This document shows, one piece after another, positions 6,187-11,241 of a stretch of 11,241 nucleotides of DNA. Source of the DNA: Holophagaceae bacterium UBA692 (GTDB lineage Bacteria > Acidobacteriota > Holophagae > Holophagales > Holophagaceae); assembly GCA_002297665.1 (NCBI GenBank), contig DBMS01000226.1, forward strand, positions 35,665 to 46,905. The letters are read 5' to 3'. Position 1 is the first letter of the stretch. Every line of letters starts with the position of its first letter. A program made the translations under genes and the position numbers. The notes beneath the pieces are model-generated. The model was not told the origin of the DNA. It saw only the letters and a list, made by a program, of their open reading frames with translations, and did no database searches.

Positions 6187-6469
6187 GGCGGCTGCGAAGT
6201 TCCTTGCCGAGCTTGAAGTAGACCACCCGCTTGGGCGGAACGTGGATGGACTGGCCGCTGCGGGGATTCCGGCCCTGGCGCGCCTTGCGGTCACGCAGGC
6301 GGAAGGAGCCGAAGCCGCGCAGTTCGACGCCTTCGCCGCGATGGAGGGATTCCACGATGCTGTCGAGGAAGGAATTGACCATGAGGTCGGCGTCCTTCTT
6401 GGGCATCTCGAGGTTCTCGATGAGATGTTTGGACAGGTCCGCTTTGGTGAGGGTTTCCATCGTTTCCAT
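6173..6469 (-). CDS. HU/IHF-family DNA-binding protein (IHF-beta-like)
   Basis: This 98-residue bacterial histone-like protein bends DNA and helps organise the nucleoid, working as a dimer. The N-terminal helical dimerisation part begins LTKADLSKHLIENLEM. The beta-arm region contains the family signature ELRGFGSFRLRDRKARQGRNPRSGQ (50-73), in which Pro69 of GRNP is the residue that intercalates into DNA in HU and IHF. The ending, FKLGKELRSRL, resembles IHF (usually FKPGKELR). HU versus IHF cannot be settled from this gene alone. The start is the ATG at 6469, with GGAG 6 nt upstream. An internal ATG at 6460 would remove three residues and has a poorer site. It is a single-gene unit with its own promoter, insulated from pepA by a strong terminator, and it converges on the hydrolase gene with a 15-bp gap. 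Confidence 0.95.
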   Translation of the reverse strand: METMETLTKADLSKHLIENLEMPKKDADLMVNSFLDSIVESLHRGEGVELRGFGSFRLRDRKARQGRNPRSGQSIHVPPKRVVYFKLGKELRSRLIDD

Positions 6470-6508
6470 GAATGTCTCCGGGCACGCGGATGGGGGTACG
6501 TGTCACCA

Positions 6509-6538
6509 ATAAGATCCTCTGATCCCGCAATACGTCAA
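6509..6538 (-). promoter_or_regulatory. Predicted sigma-70 promoter of the HU/IHF gene
   Basis: On the - strand, TTGACG (6538-6533, 5 of 6 consensus matches) and TCTTAT (6514-6509, 4 of 6) are separated by 18 bp. The predicted transcription start near 6502 gives a leader of about 33 nt with the GGAG ribosome-binding site. The sequence here is AT-richer than its surroundings. The promoter lies about 19 bp beyond the pepA terminator. Confidence 0.6.
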
Positions 6539-6556
6539 TAGCACAAATGCCGAGGC

Positions 6557-6597
6557 ATAAAAAAACCGGGAAGGTCCCGCCTTCCCGGTTTTTTTAT
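6557..6597 (-). terminator. Strong intrinsic terminator after pepA
   Basis: The inverted repeat has 18-bp perfect arms (6557-6574 and 6580-6597) around a 5-nt loop. The GC core is CCGGGAAGG/CCTTCCCGG, flanked by a run of seven A on one side and seven T on the other. On the - strand it lies 20-60 bp after the pepA stop and ends in a seven-U tract, so it should stop pepA transcription before the HU/IHF promoter. The symmetry would also make it work on the + strand, although no + strand gene leads into it. Confidence 0.92.
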
Positions 6598-6616
6598 ATG
6601 AGCGATAAATCACTGA

Positions 6617-8086
6617 TTACGAGAGGATCCAATCCAGCAGCCAGCGCGGGCCTTCCCCGGTGGCGCCGTGGGGCCGGAAGTCGCGCTCGGAGGTGGACCA
6701 GTTGCCCGAGAGGTCCACGTGGGCCCACGATCCCACGGAGACGAACTCGGAGAGGAAGAGGCCGGCGGTGATGGACCCGCCCCACTTGGTGCCGGTGATG
6801 TTCTTCACGTCGGCGACCTTGCTGCGCAGGGCCTCCTTGTACTCCTCCACCAGGGGCAGCTGCCAGAGGTATTCGCCGGAGCGGGAACCGGCGTCCAGGA
6901 GCCGCTCCACCAGCTTCTGGTCGGTGCCCATGACGCCCGAGACGCCGTCGCCCAGGGCCACGACGCAGGCGCCCGTGAGGGTGGCCAGGTCCACGATGTG
7001 GTCGGCGCCCATGCCCGAGGCGTAGTCCAGCAGGTCGGCCAGCACCAGGCGGCCCTCGGCGTCCGTGTTCAGGACCTCGATGGTCTTGCCGCTGCGGGCG
7101 CGGATGACGTCGCCGGGCTTGTAGCTGGTGCCCGAGGGCATGTTCTCCACCAGGCCCATGAGGCCGGTGACCTGGATGGGGGCCTCCAGCTGCGCGCAGG
7201 CCACGAGGGTGGCCAGCACGATGGCCGCGCCGGTCATATCGTCCTTCATGGTCTCCATGCCGCCGGCATCCTTCAGGGACAGGCCGCCCGAATCGAAGGT
7301 GACGCCCTTGCCCACCAGGACGATGTGGCGCTTGGCCTTCTCCTTGGGCTTGTACTCGAGCTTGACCACCCGGGCGGGACGCGCGGAGCCCTTGGCCACG
7401 GCCAGCACGGCGTTGAAGTTGCCCTTGGCCAGCTCGTCGGGGCCCAGGACCTCGATGCCCAGCTTGTGGGCCTTGGCCAGCTTCTGGGCCTCGGCGGCGA
7501 AGGACTCGGGGTGCAGGTCCGAGGCGGGGGTGTTGGCCAGGTCCCGCACGCGGTGGCAGGCGCCCACGCCGGCCTCGATCTGGGGGAGGCGGCGCCGGGC
7601 CTTGCGGGTGTCGTCGCCGTTGGTGAACACGTCCAGGCTCTCGAAGCGCTTGGGCTCGGGCTTTCCCTTGAAGGCGGCGAAATCGTAGTCGGCCAGGAGG
7701 GCGCCTTCCAGCACCGCCACCTGGACCTCGTCGTGGTCCAGGGAGGAGGTGGAGGGGCTCACGATGCCCACCCGCTTCCAGCCCTTCTTGAGGGCGTTGC
7801 GGGCGGCAGTTCCCACGGCCTTGCGAATTTTGTTGTGGGTAACGGCCTCTTCTTCGCCCAGGCCGACGAGAAGCATCCAGCGGCAATCTTTCACACCATT
7901 GGGGTGGTGGAGCGGCACAACTTCAAGATAGTCCGCCTTGAAATCGCTTTCGTCCATGACCTGCCGCGCAACCTTGCTGATGGCGAGGGGCAGCCTGTGA
8001 CGCTCGCGGCCCGAGAATACCGGGACGATCAGCACATCGCCCGAGAAGTCCTTGCCTGTCTGGGAACTGATTTCGATGGTAGGCAT
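6617..8086 (-). CDS. pepA: Leucyl aminopeptidase (M17 family, cytosol aminopeptidase)
   Basis: This 489-residue protein has the usual length for M17 aminopeptidases. These are hexameric two-metal enzymes that remove N-terminal residues from peptides in the cytoplasm, and in E. coli PepA also acts as a DNA-binding accessory protein. The N-terminal macro-like domain spans about 1-165 and the catalytic domain follows. Metal and active-site residues by alignment to the family are Lys260 and Asp265 (VGKGVTFDSGG), Lys272, Asp283 (MKDDMTGAA), Asp342 and Glu344 with Arg346 in the signature NTDAEGRLVLAD. The start is the ATG at 8086, with AAGGAG 4 nt upstream. The gene is transcribed alone, divergently from dnaG, and ends in a strong terminator. 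I see nothing unusual in the protein. Whether this copy binds DNA as in E. coli cannot be told from sequence. Confidence 0.96.
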   Translation of the reverse strand: MPTIEISSQTGKDFSGDVLIVPVFSGRERHRLPLAISKVARQVMDESDFKADYLEVVPLHHPNGVKDCRWMLLVGLGEEEAVTHNKIRKAVGTAARNALKKGWKRVGIVSPSTSSLDHDEVQVAVLEGALLADYDFAAFKGKPEPKRFESLDVFTNGDDTRKARRRLPQIEAGVGACHRVRDLANTPASDLHPESFAAEAQKLAKAHKLGIEVLGPDELAKGNFNAVLAVAKGSARPARVVKLEYKPKEKAKRHIVLVGKGVTFDSGGLSLKDAGGMETMKDDMTGAAIVLATLVACAQLEAPIQVTGLMGLVENMPSGTSYKPGDVIRARSGKTIEVLNTDAEGRLVLADLLDYASGMGADHIVDLATLTGACVVALGDGVSGVMGTDQKLVERLLDAGSRSGEYLWQLPLVEEYKEALRSKVADVKNITGTKWGGSITAGLFLSEFVSVGSWAHVDLSGNWSTSERDFRPHGATGEGPRWLLDWILS

Positions 8087-8112
8087 AGCGCTCCTTGAGG
8101 ATTACGGGAACC

Positions 8113-8140
8113 ATACTAATACGGAACGATCCTGTGGAAA
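8113..8140 (-). promoter_or_regulatory. Candidate promoter of pepA
   Basis: On the - strand, TTTCCA (8140-8135) and TAGTAT (8118-8113) are separated by 16 bp, each with 4 of 6 consensus matches. The start would be near 8106, giving a leader of about 20 nt that includes AAGGAG. The 180-bp gap between pepA and dnaG (8087-8266) is AT-richer than its neighbours and includes a T7 run at 8144-8150. I could not identify a convincing dnaG promoter in it. Confidence 0.35.
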
Positions 8141-8204
8141 TTCTTTTTTTGGCCCTTTATTGGAACCAGAGGATCGAATACCTAGCGTTGATTTTTTGGA
8201 GATC

Positions 8205-8257
8205 GCCACCGCCGCCCTTGCCACCGGCGAGGTTCTCAAGCAGTCTTGAGGGCGGGG
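8205..8257 (+). promoter_or_regulatory. Possible structured leader just upstream of the dnaG start
   Basis: CTCAAG (8235-8240) and CTTGAG (8245-8250) form a 6-bp hairpin with a CAGT loop, extendable by G-U pairs. CCGCCC (8212-8217) is complementary to GGGCGG (8250-8255), which overlaps the purine-rich stretch preceding the dnaG ATG at 8267. A direct repeat GCCACCG occurs at 8205-8211 and 8220-8226. Together these could fold the ribosome-binding region into a structure. The function is an inference. Confidence 0.35.
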
Positions 8258-8266
8258 AAACGGGGA

Positions 8267-10009
8267 ATGCGGGACAGGGAACTCGTGCAACGCATCAAGG
8301 ACGCGACGGACTTGGTGGCGCTGGTGGGACAGGCCGTCAAGCTGAGGCGCCAGGGTTCGGCCTGGGTGGGACTCTGCCCCTTCCACAGCGAGCGCAGCCC
8401 CAGCTTCCAGGTGGTGGCCGACCGGGGGTTCTACCACTGTTTCGGATGCGGCAAACACGGTGATGCCTTCACTTGGATCATGGAGCGGGAGGGCCTTCCC
8501 TTCCCCGAGGCCCTGGAGCAACTCGCTCGGTCGGCAGGCATCGACCTGCCCCGGCAGCGGGAAAGGCCGGCCGCCGAGCTGGACCTGGAGGCCCGCCTGC
8601 GCCAGGCCCTGGAGACGGCACAAGCCTTCTACGAGCGCAAGCTGGCCGAATCGCCCAAGGCCATGGACTACCTCAAGGGCCGGGGCATGACGCCCGCGTT
8701 CATGCAGGAGGCGGGCCTGGGCTACGCCCCTGACGCCTGGGAGGCCCTGGTCACCCACCTGAAGGCCCAGGGCTTCTCCCTGGAGCTCCTGGAGCAGACC
8801 GGGCTGGTTTCCCGCAGCGAACGGGGCAGCTTCCTGGACTTCCTGCGGGACCGGCTGGTGATTCCCATCCTGGACGCCCGGGGCAAGGTCATCGCCTTCG
8901 GGGGCCGGGCCTTCGGGGATGCCAAGCCGAAATACCTCAACACCCGGGAGACCTCCCTCTTCCAGAAGGGCTCGGTCCTCTACGGGTTCCACCGGGCCAA
9001 GGGGCAGCTGCGGGACGGCGCCCTGGTGGTGGAGGGCTACTTCGACGTGCTCCAGCTCCACCAGCAGGGCATCCACCAGGCCGTGGCCCCCCTGGGCACC
9101 GCGCTCACCGAAGGCCACCTGCAGCTGGTGGGGCGGTTCACCAAGCGGCTCATCCTCTGCTTCGACGGGGACGCCGCGGGCCTGCGCGCCATGGAGAAGA
9201 GCCTCAAGCTGGCCCTGCCCCTGGGCTTCGACGTGCGCCTCCTGCTCCTGCCCCAGGGGGAGGACCCCGACACCTGGTGCATGGCCCTGGGCGCCGACGC
9301 CTTCCGGGAACTGATGGGCAAGGCCCCGGACTGGACCAACTTCATCATCAACCGGGCCCTGGAGGGCAAGGACCTGCGCAGGACCGCCGAACGCATGGAG
9401 GCCCTGCGGGAGCTGGCGGGCTTCCTGGCCTACCTGCCCCACACCCCCGAGCAGCGCGAGCTGTTCGCGAGCCTGGCCCACGAGCTGAAGATCCCCCTGG
9501 AGGAGCTGGACAAGGCCATCAAGGCCCGGGCCCAGGCGCCCCAGGCCGCCGACGCGGTGGCCCCGCCGCCGGTGGCGGAGGTGGACGACCTGCTGCGGCC
9601 CCTCCTCCTGCTGGCCAAGGATCCGCCGTTCCTGGCCCGCCTCGCGGGGACCCCCCCGGCCTGGTGGGAGTCCCTCACGGGGGCGCCCCTTCTCCAGTGC
9701 CTTCTGGACGCCGCCGGGGACGAGTCGTCGATCCCGCCCGAGGCCCTGGCCCAGCTGCGGCACCTGGAGGCCCGGTGGAGCGTGAAGGACGACGCCGAGC
9801 TGGTGCCGGACCAGGTGTTCCTGAAGCTGGAGATGGCCTTCGTGGAGCGGGAGAAGCAGGCCCTGAGCCGCCAGCTCCTGGACCCCTCGGTGATGGTGGA
9901 CCCCGAGCTTTCCCGGCGCCTGACGCTCACGGTGAACGACCTTCTCCAACGCGGGGCCAGGCTGGGCAAGGAACTGGCGGGCCTGAGAAGGAAATCCTTC
10001 TCGCGGTAA
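8267..10009 (+). CDS. dnaG: DNA primase
   Basis: This 580-residue primase synthesises the RNA primers used by DNA polymerase and works with the replicative helicase DnaB. The N-terminal zinc-binding domain has Cys37, His40, Cys58 and Cys61 (CPFH…CFGC). The RNA polymerase core follows, with the Toprim acidic residues Glu256 (VEGYFD), Asp300 and Asp302 (CFDGDAAG). Before these is the family stretch IPILDARGKVIAFGGRAFGD with PKYLNTRET. After a Pro/Ala-rich linker (about 421-438), residues 440-580 form a divergent helical domain expected to bind DnaB. The ATG at 8267 is preferred because it gives a family-like N-terminus (MRDRELVQRIKDATDLV) and has GGGG 9 nt upstream. An in-frame TTG at 8246 would add seven residues but lies inside a hairpin. 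It is followed by rpoD, as in the classical macromolecular synthesis operon. rpsU is not adjacent. Confidence 0.95.
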   Translation: MRDRELVQRIKDATDLVALVGQAVKLRRQGSAWVGLCPFHSERSPSFQVVADRGFYHCFGCGKHGDAFTWIMEREGLPFPEALEQLARSAGIDLPRQRERPAAELDLEARLRQALETAQAFYERKLAESPKAMDYLKGRGMTPAFMQEAGLGYAPDAWEALVTHLKAQGFSLELLEQTGLVSRSERGSFLDFLRDRLVIPILDARGKVIAFGGRAFGDAKPKYLNTRETSLFQKGSVLYGFHRAKGQLRDGALVVEGYFDVLQLHQQGIHQAVAPLGTALTEGHLQLVGRFTKRLILCFDGDAAGLRAMEKSLKLALPLGFDVRLLLLPQGEDPDTWCMALGADAFRELMGKAPDWTNFIINRALEGKDLRRTAERMEALRELAGFLAYLPHTPEQRELFASLAHELKIPLEELDKAIKARAQAPQAADAVAPPPVAEVDDLLRPLLLLAKDPPFLARLAGTPPAWWESLTGAPLLQCLLDAAGDESSIPPEALAQLRHLEARWSVKDDAELVPDQVFLKLEMAFVEREKQALSRQLLDPSVMVDPELSRRLTLTVNDLLQRGARLGKELAGLRRKSFSR

Positions 10010-10040
10010 ACATTTCCCGTGAATCGCGCATCTAATTTGT

Positions 10041-10064
10041 AATTCCCCCTTGCCTGGGGGGATT
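10041..10064 (+). other. Hairpin between dnaG and rpoD
   Basis: CCCCC (10045-10049) pairs with GGGGG (10057-10061), and flanking AAT/ATT can extend the stem past a bulged T. The loop is about 7 nt. It lies 35 bp after the dnaG stop and is followed by GATTTCC, which is not a proper T-run, so at best it is a weak terminator or attenuator. Its loop and 3' side overlap the -35 element of the predicted rpoD promoter. Confidence 0.45.
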
Positions 10065-10077
10065 GATTTCCTATACT
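10050..10077 (+). promoter_or_regulatory. Predicted sigma-70 promoter of rpoD
   Basis: TTGCCT (10050-10055, 4 of 6 matches) and TATACT (10072-10077, 5 of 6) are separated by 16 bp. The predicted start near 10084 leaves a leader of about 110 nt before the rpoD ATG. The leader contains the palindrome CTCGGTTCCGAG (10124-10135), a tandem 8-bp repeat ATCCCGTG (10163-10178) and AGGTG/CACCT complements at 10088-10092 and 10155-10159. No other gene is seen in this 185-bp gap. Confidence 0.55.
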
Positions 10078-10194
10078 GAGTAATTCTAGGTGCCTTGTCA
10101 CGATGGGTTAACTCTGCCCTCGACTCGGTTCCGAGACTCCAAATACGCGACAGACACCTTGGATCCCGTGATCCCGTGGTTCTTTGAGGTATTA

Positions 10195-11241
10195 ATGGTC
10201 CCAAACCCGGCCCGTGAAAGCTACTACCAGCTCACGAAAGCACTCATCTCCCTGGGTAGGACCCGCGGATACGTCCTGGTGGACGAGCTCAACTCGTTCC
10301 TCCCGGACTCCGCGTCCTCCCCCGCGGACCTCGACAACCTGATGGGCATGTTCGCCAAGCTGGCCATCGGCGTGGGCGCCACCGAGGCCGAGGCGCTCAT
10401 GGCCCGGGAGCAGTCCGAGGCCGAGGCCGTCTTCGTCGACGCCCCCCCCAAGCTGGACAAGGACCTGGAGATCGACATCGACGGGCCCGACGGCGACAAG
10501 TTCAACGACCCGGTCCGGATGTACCTCAAGGAAATGGGCACCGTCCCCCTCCTCAAGCGCGAGGACGAGGTGGAGATCGCCAAGCGCATCGAAGTGGGCG
10601 TGCGTAGCGTCATGAGGGCCCTGTCCCGGTCCCGGCTGGCGTCCAGCCTCCTCATCGACATCGGCCGGATGCTCAAGGAGAACCCCGGCAAGATCCGCGA
10701 GGTGGTCGGCCTCTCCGACGAGGTGGACGAGGACGAGGACGCCGAGAACACTTCGGCCACCCAGCACGTGCACCACCAGTTCGAGAAGCTCCTGGTGTAC
10801 GAGCAGGCCCTGCAGGAACTCCTGGAGCTCAAGGCCAGCGGCAAGGTCCTGCCGAAGAAGCGCCACCTGGACCGCGAGATCCTCATGGCCCGGGGCCGCG
10901 TGAGCCGGCAGATCCGCCGCCTGGGCCTCAACAGCCTGGCCGTCACCCGCCTCATCGACAAGATCACCCACCATCACATCCAGGTGATGAACGGGGAGCG
11001 AAAGCTCCGCGAGCTGAAGGACCGGCTCAAGAACCCCGCCTTCGCCAAGATGAAGGAGCGCTACACCAACGACATCGCCCACATCGAGGCGGAGATGGCG
11101 CGCTTTTTCGCCAAGTTCGAGACGGTGAGCGAGCAGTTCCATGCGGACTACAACATCCTCAAGCAGGCCGAGAGCATCAGCAGGGCCGCCAAGGCCGAGC
11201 TCATCGAGGCCAATTTGCGGCTGGTGGTCTCCATCGCCAAG
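10195..11241 (+). CDS. rpoD: RNA polymerase primary sigma factor, sigma-70 (3' end outside window)
   Basis: The first 349 residues of the housekeeping sigma factor are present and the frame is open to the right edge. By family knowledge it directs RNA polymerase to -10/-35 promoters. An acidic region 1.1 (YYQLTKALISLGRTRGYVLVDELNSFLP) covers the N-terminal 80 residues. Region 1.2 is at about 104-137 (DPVRMYLKEMGTVPLLKREDEVEIAKRIE). A long, highly charged non-conserved region follows at about 138-330, with an Asp/Glu cluster at 175-184. Region 2.1 begins at about 336 (AELIEANLRLVVSIAK), where the window ends. The start is the ATG at 10195, with GAGG 5 nt upstream. An in-frame GTG at 10168 would add nine residues but has no good ribosome-binding site. 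The long non-conserved region is typical of primary rather than alternative sigma factors. Regions 2.2-4.2 are not visible. Confidence 0.95.
   Translation, partial: MVPNPARESYYQLTKALISLGRTRGYVLVDELNSFLPDSASSPADLDNLMGMFAKLAIGVGATEAEALMAREQSEAEAVFVDAPPKLDKDLEIDIDGPDGDKFNDPVRMYLKEMGTVPLLKREDEVEIAKRIEVGVRSVMRALSRSRLASSLLIDIGRMLKENPGKIREVVGLSDEVDEDEDAENTSATQHVHHQFEKLLVYEQALQELLELKASGKVLPKKRHLDREILMARGRVSRQIRRLGLNSLAVTRLIDKITHHHIQVMNGERKLRELKDRLKNPAFAKMKERYTNDIAHIEAEMARFFAKFETVSEQFHADYNILKQAESISRAAKAELIEANLRLVVSIAK

Noticed and set aside
6594..7886. Second long - strand frame inside pepA
   Set aside because: It is an out-of-frame reading of pepA, rich in Arg, Gly and Pro. The M17 active-site motifs are in the other frame.
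8191..8197. TTGATTTTTT as a -35 element for dnaG
   Set aside because: No -10-like hexamer occurs 16-18 bp downstream, where the sequence is GC-rich.
8102..10204. 700-codon open frame on the - strand opposite dnaG
   Set aside because: It is antisense to a clear primase. Its composition is Gly/Gln/Leu/His-rich with no recognisable domain, no good ribosome-binding site and no conserved motif.
10192..11142. 316-codon open frame on the - strand opposite rpoD
   Set aside because: The + strand frame encodes clear sigma-70 regions 1.1, 1.2 and 2.1. The antisense translation has only low-complexity hydrophobic/acidic composition.
1..11241. CRISPR array, tRNA/rRNA genes, insertion sequence, prophage or defence genes
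   Set aside because: I saw no regularly spaced repeats, tRNA-like cloverleaf, transposase or integrase motifs, or terminal inverted repeats. Composition looks even across the window.

Overview
This window is GC-rich chromosomal DNA, densely packed with housekeeping genes. It carries eight complete genes with confident or fairly confident identities, two further complete genes of unknown role, and two genes cut by the window edges (counted below as part of the same layout). I see no mobile element, phage gene, CRISPR array, tRNA or rRNA. The gene set (a hybrid histidine kinase of the 'LAGGVAHDFNN' type, a zinc-less methionyl-tRNA synthetase with a C-terminal tRNA-binding domain, an M17 aminopeptidase divergent from dnaG, and dnaG followed by a sigma-70 with a long non-conserved region) suggests a Gram-negative bacterium. 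Acidobacteriota (Holophaga/Geothrix group) or a delta-proteobacterial-like lineage would fit, but this is an inference from protein style and not a proof.

Layout from left to right: (1) the 3' part of a hybrid histidine kinase/response regulator on the + strand, open at the left edge. (2) A tight four-gene operon on the - strand, read from about 4664 down to 1092: cyclophilin-type peptidyl-prolyl isomerase, metG, an uncharacterised 110-residue protein, and exodeoxyribonuclease III (xth). Gaps are 5 bp, 2 bp and a 4-bp overlap. (3) A divergent + strand pair: a small putative lipoprotein and a membrane-anchored alpha/beta hydrolase, joined by a TTGA stop/start overlap. (4) A - strand HU/IHF-family DNA-binding protein with its own promoter. 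(5) pepA on the - strand, ending in a strong intrinsic terminator just upstream of the HU/IHF promoter. (6) dnaG on the + strand, divergent from pepA, then rpoD on the + strand, open at the right edge. dnaG-rpoD is the core of the classical macromolecular synthesis operon, and no rpsU is next to it here.

Functionally, the window links translation (MetRS), protein folding and turnover (PPIase, PepA), DNA repair (ExoIII), nucleoid architecture (HU/IHF), replication priming (DnaG) and transcription initiation (RpoD). I did not find a convincing new multi-gene system. The most interesting points are structural. Both convergent gene junctions (1087-1100 and 6121-6186) have inverted repeats that contain both stop codons, and the second is a large tandem-hairpin region without U-tracts. 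Two operon junctions use TTG starts overlapping TGA stops. The dnaG and rpoD leaders contain possible regulatory structures. The lipoprotein/hydrolase pair and the 110-residue protein between metG and xth are the unexplained genes.

No gene-free stretch exceeds 300 bases. The longest are 6470-6616, 8087-8266 and 10010-10194, and all three are described in the feature list.
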